Positions 37,226 to 46,756 of a stretch of DNA of 64,000 nucleotides are shown here, one piece after another. Origin of the DNA: CAVSVP01 sp963731125. GTDB lineage: Bacteria > Pseudomonadota > Gammaproteobacteria > Competibacterales > Competibacteraceae. The notes beneath the pieces are model-generated. The model had not been told where the DNA came from. It made no database searches and saw only the letters and a program-made list of their open reading frames with translations. Position numbers and translations under genes: made by a program. Within the stretch, counting starts at the first letter, position 1. Each line of letters opens with the position of its first letter. The stretch spans positions 1 through 64,000 of the forward strand of contig CAVSVP010000010.1 in assembly GCA_963731125.1 (NCBI GenBank). Direction: 5' to 3'.

Positions 37226-37597
37226 GACTTGAGTAAAGCGTGGAACATTGTCTTGAATCACTGCCACCTGCTCCAAGCGGCTCCAGTATTTGTGCTCGCA
37301 TTTCAGTACACTTTCTAGGGTAGGCGTGAGTAATCCAAAGCGTGTGCGTAGAATGGGCAATAATGTGCTAACGGGAAAATCCCAGTAACCGACAATAGCG
37401 TCAACTGTGTCCGAAAAAACCATTAGCTGCTTTTCCGCATCGCGTAGAAATTCTCTGACCGGGAACCGCTCTCCACCCCGGATCTCTTCGTAGTGAAAGA
37501 GCGGGTGGAAACGGTAGTTCCCTGCTCTGCGGAGTGCTTTTAGCTGAGTCAGGTGAAACTTATCCAGTCCAACAACAAAAATATTGTTACGGGCCAT
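37226..37597 (-). pseudogene. ATP-grasp family protein, N-terminal fragment
   Basis: About 123 residues begin MARNNIFVVGLDKFHL and reach DNVPRFTQV, where the IS1-type element cuts in. The style (LLTPTLESVLKCEHKYWSRLEQ) matches the N-terminal domain of ATP-grasp ligases, just before the ATP-binding region. That region is absent, so no activity is expected. The missing 3' part and the missing 5' part of the S15 peptidase were probably deleted together. Confidence 0.72.
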
Positions 37598-37726
37598 GCG
37601 TTGCTACGTCTGAATTCACAACTGTTATTTATATCATCCATCAACTATTCCCATTTGGAATGGGCGTTGAGGAGAAATGAGCGGCCCGGCGAGGACGCGG
37701 CAGTGTAGATATAATGACGGCTAAAG

Positions 37727-38776
37727 TTACATGGCTGCCTGCTTGGCCTTCTCAATCCAGCTATCAAATAACTCCTGATGACTTTCTATCCATTCCTCAG
37801 CCTGGCGATCGAGATCTTGCTTGCTATCCGCTCCTTCGTACATCTTTGCATTTTGGGCGTAAATGTCCTCGATGGGAATGCTAGCCACTTCGAGAAACTG
37901 CTTGACTGCAGGATTCTCCTCCAGGAACTTTTTATTAGCGACCGGCCGAATATCGTTGGCAGGCCAGCCTAACGGGCACGGATTGCTCACACACCCCTTG
38001 ACATCGGCAATTGTCGTCTGGTCTTCGAGCTCCTTTTGGTCCGCAGGTAAATCGGGATGGTCAACACCGATCCAGACGACATCTTCACCCGGCTTCAAGA
38101 TTCCGACAGTCCAGTTTGGCGTCCAGGTATAGAAGAAAATCGGTTCGCCTGCCTTGTAACGGCCTAAAGCGTCAGCCATTGAAGCGGAATAGCTTGCTTT
38201 AATGGGATCAACATAGTCGCGCAAGCCGTAAGCATCGAGATGGTGCGAGATGACAAGTTCACATCCCCAGCCGGGTGGACAGGCGACTAGCTCGGCTTTG
38301 CCATCGTTATCGCTGTCAAATAATTTTCTGATTTCTGCTTTTTTGAAGTCTTCGAGGGTTTTAATGTTGTATTCTTCAGCCGTTTTTTTATCGATAAGGT
38401 AGCCTTGCAAAGCTCCCCCCTTAGCCACATAACCGATAATTTCTGCCCCCGGCTCGAACGCCTCACGGTAAGTATTATGCAGAGGGAACCAACCGTTCAC
38501 CCACAAGTCGACATCGCCTTGGCCTACGGCTTGATAAAATGGGGGGTTATCCAGCGTTACCGGTCCCTGAACGGAGTAACCCAAGGCCTCCAGTGCTTTG
38601 ATGTAGATTTCGGCCTGGAACCAGCCCGTGTCCCAAGTGGCGCGACCCACTTTCACTGTTTTTCCCTCACCGGGTAATTCGGCCGCTTGGATGGGGAAAA
38701 GCGATAGGCTCAATAATACGGCCAGTAGGGTACTGAGCAACGGGTTACGAAACTTTAACCGTTGGTATGATCGCAT
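37727..38776 (-). CDS. proX: Glycine betaine ABC transporter, substrate-binding protein
   Basis: The 349-residue periplasmic protein has a signal peptide (LLSTLLAVLLSLSLFPIQAAE). A ProX/OpuAC-type fold follows, with WDTGWFQAEIYIKALE, QGDVDLWVNGWFP and FFYTWTPNW. The tryptophans could cage the quaternary amine. It also has paired cysteines (CPPGWGC, CVSNPC). The start at 38776 has AGGAG upstream. The third gene of a proV-proW-proX set, it captures glycine betaine or proline betaine under osmotic stress. Confidence 0.92.
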   Translation of the reverse strand: MRSYQRLKFRNPLLSTLLAVLLSLSLFPIQAAELPGEGKTVKVGRATWDTGWFQAEIYIKALEALGYSVQGPVTLDNPPFYQAVGQGDVDLWVNGWFPLHNTYREAFEPGAEIIGYVAKGGALQGYLIDKKTAEEYNIKTLEDFKKAEIRKLFDSDNDGKAELVACPPGWGCELVISHHLDAYGLRDYVDPIKASYSASMADALGRYKAGEPIFFYTWTPNWTVGILKPGEDVVWIGVDHPDLPADQKELEDQTTIADVKGCVSNPCPLGWPANDIRPVANKKFLEENPAVKQFLEVASIPIEDIYAQNAKMYEGADSKQDLDRQAEEWIESHQELFDSWIEKAKQAAM

Positions 38777-38922
38777 CGTTCTTCTCCTGTTATCATTGTT
38801 GGCTTTGCCGTTGCGGCAAACATCGTTCACGGCGGTCAAGATGACGTTGGGCAAAGCGAATTTCACTGCATAAACCTGGAATAGAGAATTAGGGTGAGAG
38901 TCCTTGCGACAAAACGAGCAAC

Positions 38923-39891
38923 TTACGATTCGTGTGCCTCCTTAGTCGCAGCCGTACCCTTGGAAGAATCCGAAGCTGGCAGGGATTTAGACCGTCGCAT
39001 TAGCTTTGCCAGCGTCTGAAGTTTCAGTTTGACGCTGCCTGCTTCGGCATGGGCTCCTTGTCCGAGGGATTGGGTAATGCGATCCAGCACAATGGCAAGC
39101 AGGACGATACCAATGCCCCCTAGAGCGGCGGAGCCCACGTCCAGACGTCCGAGTCCCGTATAAACGGTTAATCCAAGTCCGCCGGAACCAATCAAGGCTG
39201 CAATCACCACCATGGAGAGGGAGAGCATCAGCGTCTGGTTTAAACCTGCCATGATGGTTCGCAAGGCAAGGGGAAACTGCACTGCCCACAGGACCTGCCA
39301 TGGAGTTGAGCCGAAGGCATAGGCGGCTTCCACCAGTTCCGAACGGACTTGTCGGATGCCTAGGTTGGTCAGCCGGATAATCGGAGGCATGGCAAAAATA
39401 ATCGTAGCGATGATGCCGGGCACCATGCCCACCCCGAATAGCATGACAATGGGAACCAGATAAACAAAGGCCGGAATGGTTTGCATGATATCCAGAACCG
39501 GGCGAATGATGCCTGCAAAACGGTCGCTGCGGGCGGCCAGAATACCCAGCGGGATACCAACGACGGCGCAAAAAACCACGGAGGTAAGAATCATAGCGAG
39601 AGTGGTCATAGTCTCTTGCCAGATCCCGAACAGGTCAAAAGCAACGATGGAAATAGCCGTGAAAATTGTCACTCCGCGACTGGCTAATAACCAAGCCAGA
39701 AAAGTTCCTACTATAAGAAACACGGGAAAGGGAACGGCCAGTAAAAATCCCTCCACGGTTCTCAATACATAGTCTATAGGAACCTGAATCGCTTGAAAGG
39801 CGGGCCGAAAATTCGGCACCAGCCAGTCTTTTACCACAGCCTCAATCCAGTCATCCAAGGGCAAAACGTAATAGTCGGAAATTTGTGCCAT
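38923..39891 (-). CDS. proW: Glycine betaine ABC transporter, permease
   Basis: The 322-residue inner-membrane permease has an N-terminal membrane segment (about 55-75) and a BPD_transp_1 domain of five or more helices (about 90-280). The EAA-like coupling loop ELVEAAYAFGSTPWQVLW contacts the ATPase. The polar C-terminal tail is longer than needed. GGAG precedes the ATG. It lies between proV (13 bases upstream) and proX and belongs to the same osmoprotectant importer. Confidence 0.92.
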   Translation of the reverse strand: MAQISDYYVLPLDDWIEAVVKDWLVPNFRPAFQAIQVPIDYVLRTVEGFLLAVPFPVFLIVGTFLAWLLASRGVTIFTAISIVAFDLFGIWQETMTTLAMILTSVVFCAVVGIPLGILAARSDRFAGIIRPVLDIMQTIPAFVYLVPIVMLFGVGMVPGIIATIIFAMPPIIRLTNLGIRQVRSELVEAAYAFGSTPWQVLWAVQFPLALRTIMAGLNQTLMLSLSMVVIAALIGSGGLGLTVYTGLGRLDVGSAALGGIGIVLLAIVLDRITQSLGQGAHAEAGSVKLKLQTLAKLMRRSKSLPASDSSKGTAATKEAHES

Positions 39892-39904
39892 TGGTTAACT
39901 CCGC

Positions 39905-41152
39905 TCAAGTCTGTAAGGCTGATCCACTCGACGCATCCGCCGCGGCTGGCTGATGGCCATCGTCGGCAAGCGCCTGCTCTTGAGTGCCCGCCGCCAATTC
40001 GTTAAAAACCTGTAGCGGGTTTACAGTGCCGCATAGTTGGCCGCTATCGTCGACCACGGCGATAGGAAGTCCCTCTGCACACAAACTATAGGCATTGACG
40101 AGGGTGGTCGATTCTCTTGCCTTGGGAAAGTGTCTGCGTATAACGGCGGTCAAATCCTGCCGTTTGGCCGGATCGATATCTTCGGCGACGAGCAAACCAA
40201 CTGGTTTACCCTGGCCGTCGGTCGCATAAAGCGCTTCACGCTGTGTTTGACGCAGACGGGTGAGTGCAGCATTCATGGAATCCTGCGCCAGGTTTAGTGT
40301 TTCCGCCTTTTCCATAATGGTACCTAGGGTAAAAATACGGCTGCGATCTACATCCTGGGTGAAAGTGGCCACATAAGGATCAGCGGGACTGCCCACAATG
40401 TTCTGAGCGCTGCCGACTTGGACAAAACGACCATCCTTCATAATGGCGATTTGGTCGCCCAGGATCAGCGCTTCGTGAAGATCGTGGGTAATAAAGATAA
40501 TGGTTTTATGAAGATGGTGTTGGAGATTCAGCAGTTCCTGCTGCATATCGCGGCGGATCAGGGGATCCAGCGCGCTAAATGGCTCATCCATCAGCAAAAC
40601 TTCGGAATCTGCGGCTAATCCGCGGGCCAGGCCAACGCGCTGCTGCATACCGCCGCTGAGGTTGTGCGGTGGGGTGTCTGCCCATTCCCGCAGGCCCACC
40701 TGAGCCAGGGCGGTTAGCGCCTGTTGTCGGCGCTCTGTTTTGCCGATGCCGCGGACCTTAAGACCATATTCGACGTTTTCTCCGACCGTCATATGCGGAA
40801 ACAGAGCAAAATGCTGAAATACCATCGCCATTTTGGTGCGCCGGATCTCGCGTAGCCGCTTGACGTCAACGGCTAAGACGTCCTCTTCATCGATATAAAT
40901 ATGACCGGAGGTCGGTTCAATCAGACGGTTTAAGCAGCGAATGAGGGTAGATTTGCCGGATCCGGACAAACCCATCACGACGAAAATCTGCCCTTGCTGT
41001 ACGGAGAAGGAAACATTGGCGACGGCGACGACACTGCCCGTTTCTCGGTACACTGTGTCCTTGGAGGCGCCTGCCTCAAGCTGACGGCATGCTTGCTCAG
41101 GCAGGGGACCAAACACTTTATTAAGATTTTCAACGCGAATTTTGGTAGGCAT
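39905..41152 (-). CDS. proV: Glycine betaine ABC transporter, ATP-binding protein
   Basis: The 415-residue ATPase has Walker A GLSGSGKST, the signature LSGGMQQR, Walker B VLLMDEP and the H-loop FITHDL. About 130 residues with two CBS-like repeats follow, as in ProV/OpuAA proteins, where such repeats sense ionic strength. It is the first gene of the importer operon. It lies downstream of the NAGGN genes on the same strand, so uptake and synthesis of compatible solutes are grouped. Confidence 0.93.
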   Translation of the reverse strand: MPTKIRVENLNKVFGPLPEQACRQLEAGASKDTVYRETGSVVAVANVSFSVQQGQIFVVMGLSGSGKSTLIRCLNRLIEPTSGHIYIDEEDVLAVDVKRLREIRRTKMAMVFQHFALFPHMTVGENVEYGLKVRGIGKTERRQQALTALAQVGLREWADTPPHNLSGGMQQRVGLARGLAADSEVLLMDEPFSALDPLIRRDMQQELLNLQHHLHKTIIFITHDLHEALILGDQIAIMKDGRFVQVGSAQNIVGSPADPYVATFTQDVDRSRIFTLGTIMEKAETLNLAQDSMNAALTRLRQTQREALYATDGQGKPVGLLVAEDIDPAKRQDLTAVIRRHFPKARESTTLVNAYSLCAEGLPIAVVDDSGQLCGTVNPLQVFNELAAGTQEQALADDGHQPAAADASSGSALQT

Positions 41153-41252
41153 ATGACTCTCGCGGTTAATGCACGAAGCCTCGTGCCGAATACCGTTTCG
41201 AATACCGTTTCGGAATTACTATGCTAAAAGTATAGTCAATAATTTTGTCGAA

Positions 41253-42362
41253 CTAAGTTGGCTGGGTGGGAAAACCCGTGAGGGGTCCCATTTCCAGTCG
41301 GTCGCGTTGGAAAGTTGCCGGGCTTTGAATATAGAGCGTTAACAGTTCCGCCAGTGAGCGTAGCGAGTTTACGTGAGTGCGCTCGTAGCCATGAGAACTG
41401 TCGACTCCGAAGCAGAGCAGGGCAGTGCGCAAATCGTTTCCCGCCTCCAGGGCCGAGGCGGCATCGCAGCGGTAGTACCGAAATACATCCCGTTGATGGG
41501 AAATATCAAACTCCCGGCAGAGACCTAACAGTTTATGGCTCAGGTGATAGTCAAAAGGGCCGCTGGAATCGGCCATGGCGACCGTAACGCCCGATTCTCG
41601 GGAATTTTGCCCGGGTGCCGGTGTTGCATTGTCAATGCTGACCATCTCGGCCACATCACCGTGTAGGACAGCCGAGGCTCCAGAGCCGACCTCTTCGGAA
41701 ATGGTAAACAATAAATGGCAAGTCTCCGGCAGAGTGACTGCGTTTTCCGTTAGCGCCTTGGCAGCGGCAAAGACGACGGCAACCCCCGCCTTATTATCCA
41801 AGTGTCGGGCGTTGATAAAACCATTGGGGTCAAACTCGGGATGGGTGTCGATGCCGACAAAGTCACCCACATTAATGCCCAGGCGCTCTAATTCTTTTTG
41901 GGAATTACAAATTTCGTCCACGCGAATTTCAAGGTTCTCCCAGGTGACGGGCTGGGTATCTATTTCGGTGGAAAAGGTGTGTCCGGAGGCTTTCAGGGGC
42001 AGTATCGTGCCTCGATGACTGCGTTGATCGGTAAAGACGGTCACCCGCGCGCCCTCCGCAAAGCGGCTCGACCAGGTGCCGATGGGGATCACTTCCAAGC
42101 GGCCGTTGGCTTTAAGATTTTTCACCATAGCGCCCAATGTGTCCAAATGTGCCACCACGGCACGATTCGGACTCGGTTGTGCCCCGTCTAGGGTGGCGCG
42201 GATAGCGCCCCGACGGGTCAACTCAAAGGAAACACCCAACTGCTCCAGTGCCTTGCCGGCGAAATGGACAATTTGGTCGGTATAACCCGAGGGGCTGGGA
42301 ATGGCTAACAATTGCTTCAGCAGCTCGGTTAGATAGTTGGTATCAATCGCGAGTCGTTTCAC
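41253..42362 (-). CDS. M42-family metallopeptidase of the NAGGN cluster
   Basis: The 369-residue protein has the dinuclear-zinc M42/M20-type motifs AVVAHLDTLGAM, ARHLDNKAGVAV and FTISEEVGSGAS, with a late histidine in DSSHGYERTH. It belongs with the amidotransferase and acetyltransferase genes upstream, matching the osmoprotectant NAGGN peptidase subgroup. It may process or recycle N-acetylglutaminylglutamine amide; the exact reaction is not known. It is separated from the upstream gene by 298 bases that hold a hairpin and a REP-like repeat. Confidence 0.87.
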   Translation of the reverse strand: MKRLAIDTNYLTELLKQLLAIPSPSGYTDQIVHFAGKALEQLGVSFELTRRGAIRATLDGAQPSPNRAVVAHLDTLGAMVKNLKANGRLEVIPIGTWSSRFAEGARVTVFTDQRSHRGTILPLKASGHTFSTEIDTQPVTWENLEIRVDEICNSQKELERLGINVGDFVGIDTHPEFDPNGFINARHLDNKAGVAVVFAAAKALTENAVTLPETCHLLFTISEEVGSGASAVLHGDVAEMVSIDNATPAPGQNSRESGVTVAMADSSGPFDYHLSHKLLGLCREFDISHQRDVFRYYRCDAASALEAGNDLRTALLCFGVDSSHGYERTHVNSLRSLAELLTLYIQSPATFQRDRLEMGPLTGFPTQPT

Positions 42363-42480
42363 GAGCTTCTCCGCAGAATATTCACTGAAAAAGCGCGTGG
42401 GTGATCTCGCTCTACATTGGAGGGCCCGCGCGCATGCAAAATCATTTGATCTCTTGCACCAGTCAGATTCTAGCTATCCG

Positions 42481-42600
42481 GACAGGGCGTGTCACCGCCG
42501 CTCAACCCTGCCGTCTTGCAGGGATTCGCTATCGCACACCGCCCTGTGCGCTGCTGGCGACACCGCTCGGCCCGGTGCTTCAGCATTCATTTTTGCAGGA
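42481..42600. repeat. REP-like palindromic repeat, copy C (diverged)
   Basis: It shares gccgctcaac, ggattcgctatcgcaca and ccctgtgcgctgctgg with the copy at 52376-52490 in the same order and spacing, but is more GC-rich. It lies between the synthetase and peptidase genes of the NAGGN cluster. Confidence 0.65.
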
Positions 42601-42627
42601 GGCCTATGGATAGACGAATGGCGGAAA

Positions 42628-42652
42628 GCGGGGAGAGCATAATCCTCCCCGC
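42628..42652 (-). terminator. Terminator-like hairpin after the synthetase gene
   Basis: GCGGGGAG (42628-42635) pairs with CTCCCCGC (42645-42652), an 8-bp perfect stem. On the minus strand it is followed by TTTCC. It lies just past the stop of the NAGGN synthetase gene, so it could end or attenuate that transcript before the peptidase gene. Confidence 0.6.
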
Positions 42653-42660
42653 CGTTGCGG

Positions 42661-44400
42661 TTAACTTACCGCGGTTTGCGGAAACAATAGATCGATAAAC
42701 CGCTGAGCGGTAGGTTGCGGCTCATGATTAGCCAGACCGGGTCGTTCATTCGCTTCGATAATGACATAATTCTTGCTCATCGGCGAGGGTACCAGAAAAT
42801 CCAAGCCGACTACAGGAATATCCAACGCCCGGGCGGCTGCCTTCGCAGCTTCGATCAGGCGGGGATGCAAATGTTCGGTGACATCGTGGATGGTGCCACC
42901 GGTGTGAAGATTCGCCGTTTTGCGCACCGCTAGTACCTGGTCTGTGGGTAATACGGAATCCAGATGGTAGCCTGCCGTTGCAATACACCGCTCGGTTTCG
43001 GCATCCAGAGGAATCCGGCTTTCTCCGCCGGTGGCCGCAGCCCGCCGGCGGCTTTGTTTGGCGATTAAATCCCTAATGGTGTGTTGACCAGTGCCTACCA
43101 CTTCAGCCGGCCTACGAATAGCGCCGGCCACGACTCGAAAATTGATGACGACGATGCGCAGGTCCTGCCCCGCGCAAAATTGCTCCAGCAGCACTTTGCT
43201 GTCGTGAACGCGGGCAGCCTGGATAGCTTGTTCCAACTCGGCCGGCTCGCGAACATCGACGCTGATGCCCGCACCTTGCTCTCCATTGGCCGGTTTTACC
43301 ACTAGGCGTTGGTGCTGGGCCAAAAAAGCCTTATTGTGCTCGGCAGTGCCGGCGACTTGCTGAGCCGGTACCTGTAATCCAGCTGCTTTTAGCACCCGCA
43401 GCGATACCGCTTTGTCTTGGCAACGACTCATCGCGATGGCATTCGTTAATTCGGTCAAAGACTCGCGACAGATAATAGAACGACCCCCCAGATTTAGGGA
43501 AAAATACCCTGCCTCCTCGTCCAGTACTTCTACGGCAATGCCGCGTCGGCGCGCCTCATCGACGATGATTTTGGCATAGGGGTTTAGCTTCGCCTCAGGA
43601 GAGGGAGCGATAAATAAAGGCTCGTTGATAGAATTTTTGTTTTTCAGACAAAATGCAGGAACTCGCTGAAAACCCAGCTTTTCATAGAGGGCGATGGCCT
43701 GGGTATTGTCATGCATGACTGATAGATCCATGAATGCACGGCCCCGCGCCAAATAGTGTTCCGCCAACTGGCGCACCAGTTCTTCACCGACACCGGGATG
43801 GGAGGTTTGGGGGTCTACCGCGAGACACCAGAGGCTAGAGCCGTTTTCGGGATCATCAAAAGCAAGTTTATGGTCTACACCGGTCACCGCACCGATGACC
43901 TGGTCCGAAGTGGGTTCCTCGGCAACCAGATAAGTCAAGGTTCTGGATTTGCGATGTTCCCATAAGAAACCCTTCTCCGGGAGAACCATATGACGCGCCG
44001 CATAAATACGGTTGACCGCCTCGATGTCTGCATCCGTTTGTAGTTTTCGGATGACAAAGCTCTTTGGGCGGGTGCGGCGGGATCGATACTCCTCCCGCCA
44101 CAGGCGATAGGTGTGGGAGGGATCTAGGAACAGTTCGTGAGGGGCCAAGGATAGCACGACGTGGGGGTCACGCAAGTAAAAGGCTATGTCGCGTTTGCCC
44201 GGCCTTTCTTGCCGCAGTGTTTCAGCCAGCTGTTGATTATCGGTAAACGTATGGGCGAAAATTAGACGTCCCCAGCCGCAGCCCAAAACTACGTCCTTGG
44301 CCATGCCCTCAACGGTCGGCCCTGCCGGTGCCTGCCAATTGCGCAGCGACGGCGAATGACTGCGTTTAAAGCGGTGACTGATTCGGGTGCGGTGCATCAT
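42661..44400 (-). CDS. ngg: N-acetylglutaminylglutamine synthetase (GNAT + ATP-grasp)
   Basis: The 579-residue fusion joins two enzymes. The first part (about 110-270) is a GNAT acetyltransferase (SFVIRKLQTDADIEAVN ... ALYEKLGFQRVP). The second (about 280-575) is an ATP-grasp ligase with VVKPANGEQGAGISV, VLLEQFCAGQDLRIVV and DFLVPSP ... EANERPGL. Together they would acetylate glutamine and couple it to a second glutamine. The gene starts 12 bases after the amidotransferase gene ends, in one operon. The product is an osmolyte dipeptide. Confidence 0.92.
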   Translation of the reverse strand: MMHRTRISHRFKRSHSPSLRNWQAPAGPTVEGMAKDVVLGCGWGRLIFAHTFTDNQQLAETLRQERPGKRDIAFYLRDPHVVLSLAPHELFLDPSHTYRLWREEYRSRRTRPKSFVIRKLQTDADIEAVNRIYAARHMVLPEKGFLWEHRKSRTLTYLVAEEPTSDQVIGAVTGVDHKLAFDDPENGSSLWCLAVDPQTSHPGVGEELVRQLAEHYLARGRAFMDLSVMHDNTQAIALYEKLGFQRVPAFCLKNKNSINEPLFIAPSPEAKLNPYAKIIVDEARRRGIAVEVLDEEAGYFSLNLGGRSIICRESLTELTNAIAMSRCQDKAVSLRVLKAAGLQVPAQQVAGTAEHNKAFLAQHQRLVVKPANGEQGAGISVDVREPAELEQAIQAARVHDSKVLLEQFCAGQDLRIVVINFRVVAGAIRRPAEVVGTGQHTIRDLIAKQSRRRAAATGGESRIPLDAETERCIATAGYHLDSVLPTDQVLAVRKTANLHTGGTIHDVTEHLHPRLIEAAKAAARALDIPVVGLDFLVPSPMSKNYVIIEANERPGLANHEPQPTAQRFIDLLFPQTAVS

Positions 44401-44412
44401 GACACTGCTCTC

Positions 44413-46185
44413 CTATAAGCCATGAGATTGGAGCCAAAATTCCAAGAGGGCGAGCTGCCAGAGTTTAGAACCCCGCAGCGGCGTAATATGTTGTTCGGGT
44501 TTATTCAGCAACTCTTTAACGTAGTCTGCCTGAAATAAGTCCCGCTCTCGGGCCGCAGGCTGATTAAGCACATCTTGAACCAGTGCTAGATAGGGTCCCT
44601 GCAGGTATTTCAGGGCTGGTACCGGAAAGTAACCCTTAGGCCTATCGATGACTTCATGAGGAGTAACTTCCCTGGCGGCTTCCTTAAGAATATATTTACC
44701 ACCGCCAGTGACTTTAAGTTCAGGGGGAACTCGGGCAGCGACTTCTACTAATTCATGATCCAAAAACGGCACCCGGGCTTCGAGGCCGGCATGCATGGTC
44801 ATATTGTCCACCCGTTTAACGGGATCGTCCACCAGCATAACGGTACTATCCAGGCGTAGTGCCGCATCTACTGGATGCCTGGCACCGGGGCGGGCAAAAT
44901 GTTCGGCGATAAACTCGCGGCTGAAGTCGCGGCTGACCAAACGTGGGTGTACAGTCCGTGCATATTCCTGATGATCTCGGTCGAAAAAGACTCGAGCATA
45001 ATCGCTGATCAGGTCGCTACTGTTCATAAGCGGCGGATACCAGTGGTAACCGCCGAAGACTTCGTCGGCTCCCTGACCGCTTTGAACCACCTTGACATGC
45101 TTAGCGACTTCCTTGGAGAGCAAGAAAAAACCGATGTTGTCGTGGCTTACCATAGGTTCCGCCATGGCCTTAACACATTCCGACAAGGCCGGCAGTGCAC
45201 GGCGGGAATCGATAAAAATCTTATGATGTTCGGTGGCAAAGCGGTTGGCGACAATATCCGAGTAGTGAAACTCATCGCCCTGTTCATCACCCACCGTTTC
45301 AAAGCCGATGGAAAAGGTTTGTAACCCGGTCTGCCCGGCCTCAGCCAGAAGACCTACTACTAGACTGGAGTCTAGTCCCCCTGAAAGCAGAACGCCCACC
45401 GGTACATCGGCGATTAGGCGGCGCTTCACGGCGGTACGCAGGCTCGCTAGGACCAACTCCCGCCAATCGGCTTCGCTGCGGCCGGCATCCTCTGCTAGCG
45501 GACCATAAGTCGGTTCCCAGTACCGTCGCTGTTGCCGGCGCCCGTCAGGTGCGATGCGCATGACAGTGGCCGGTGGCAGCTTGCGCACACCCTTAAGGAG
45601 GGTGTAAGGAGCAGGCACTACGGAGTGAAAAGTCATATAGTGATGTAGGGCAACCGGATCGATATCGGTGTCGATGTCGCCGGCGGCGAGCAGAGCCGGC
45701 AGACTGGAGGCAAAGCGGATTCCATTGGGTATCTCCGCGTAATAAAAAGGTTTGATACCTAGCCGGTCCCGACCCCAAACCACACGTTCCGAGTCCCGCT
45801 CCCCAATGGCGAAGGAGAACATGCCCGAAAGCCGCTCTACACAATGTTCGCCCCAAGCATGATACGCCTTGAGAATAACTTCCGTATCACCCTCTGAGAA
45901 AAATGAGTAGCCCAGTTCCTGCAACTCCCTGCGTAGCTCAGGATAATTATAAATCGCCCCATTGAAGACAATAGCGAGTCCCAAATGGTTGTCTACCATG
46001 GGTTGTTGGGACCGCGCAGACAGGTCGATGATTTTCAGTCGGCGTTGCCCTAAGCCGATACTGTTTTGGAAAAAGGCCCCTTCGCCATCCGGACCGCGAG
46101 GTGAGAGCACCCGATTCATGGTCTGTACAGCAGACATGGAAGCCGCTTGATGATCGAAACGAATTTCCCCACAAATTCCGCACAT
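44413..46185 (-). CDS. N-acetylglutaminylglutamine amidotransferase (asparagine synthase-like)
   Basis: The 590-residue protein starts MCGICGEI, so Cys2 is the class II glutaminase nucleophile. A glutaminase domain covers about 1-200, with VFNGAIYNYPELR and the SEGDTEVIL region. The synthetase domain has the ATP loop VLLSGGLDSSLV (about 265) and VQSGQGADEVFGGY (about 365). In this setting it would amidate the dipeptide made by the next gene, giving NAGGN, rather than make asparagine. It is first in the operon. Confidence 0.92.
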   Translation of the reverse strand: MCGICGEIRFDHQAASMSAVQTMNRVLSPRGPDGEGAFFQNSIGLGQRRLKIIDLSARSQQPMVDNHLGLAIVFNGAIYNYPELRRELQELGYSFFSEGDTEVILKAYHAWGEHCVERLSGMFSFAIGERDSERVVWGRDRLGIKPFYYAEIPNGIRFASSLPALLAAGDIDTDIDPVALHHYMTFHSVVPAPYTLLKGVRKLPPATVMRIAPDGRRQQRRYWEPTYGPLAEDAGRSEADWRELVLASLRTAVKRRLIADVPVGVLLSGGLDSSLVVGLLAEAGQTGLQTFSIGFETVGDEQGDEFHYSDIVANRFATEHHKIFIDSRRALPALSECVKAMAEPMVSHDNIGFFLLSKEVAKHVKVVQSGQGADEVFGGYHWYPPLMNSSDLISDYARVFFDRDHQEYARTVHPRLVSRDFSREFIAEHFARPGARHPVDAALRLDSTVMLVDDPVKRVDNMTMHAGLEARVPFLDHELVEVAARVPPELKVTGGGKYILKEAAREVTPHEVIDRPKGYFPVPALKYLQGPYLALVQDVLNQPAARERDLFQADYVKELLNKPEQHITPLRGSKLWQLALLEFWLQSHGL

Positions 46186-46756
46186 GGATTTTTTTCTGAC
46201 AAATGATGAGTTAATTAAACAGGCAAGAGGATGTCTATTTTAGTAACGTAATTTGGGGAGAGTAAAAAATAATATAGTGTAGGGTATATATTATGTGGAT
46301 AGCCAAGCTAATTATAGATTGTGAGCGCAGCACTGTAACATTAATCATGATCTATGTCTAGTAAGTTATTTATTTAAGCTTTACATTTCAATGGCTGCAA
46401 ATGTTTTTATAGTATAAAAATTTTTATACTAATCAATAAGTTATTCATTTAAAAAACTTATATCCTATTTTTATGCTGAGCTTTAGTTTGGTTGAACAGC
46501 ATATCATTCTTAATTTGCAACTTTCGTCAATTGGTTTTATTCAACTTAAACTTTTTAGTCTGTTATCAGGATTGATTTAAAGTTAATATCGTTAGGTAAT
46601 TATCGTTTCAAAGTAAATTATCTAACAATGTTTAACAATCATTGGATTAAGATTCTGTTAAAACTTTTTATAATGTTAATGGTAAACAGGGAGCATTCCA
46701 TACAGCAATAATGAGGCGGGGATGTCAACAGGATAACGGTATTACGGAGGAATCGT
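46186..46756. other. AT-rich divergent intergenic region
   Basis: These 571 bases lie between the divergent NAGGN operon and a small conserved gene, so both promoters must be here. The DNA is AT-rich (about 46240-46690) with no clear repeat or supported frame. A ggagga ribosome site precedes the next gene. Osmotic control of the NAGGN promoter is expected, but no operator was recognised. Confidence 0.5.

Noticed and set aside
41315..42191. Plus-strand frames across the M42 peptidase gene
   Set aside because: They are shadows of the minus-strand gene, whose zinc-binding motifs are clear.
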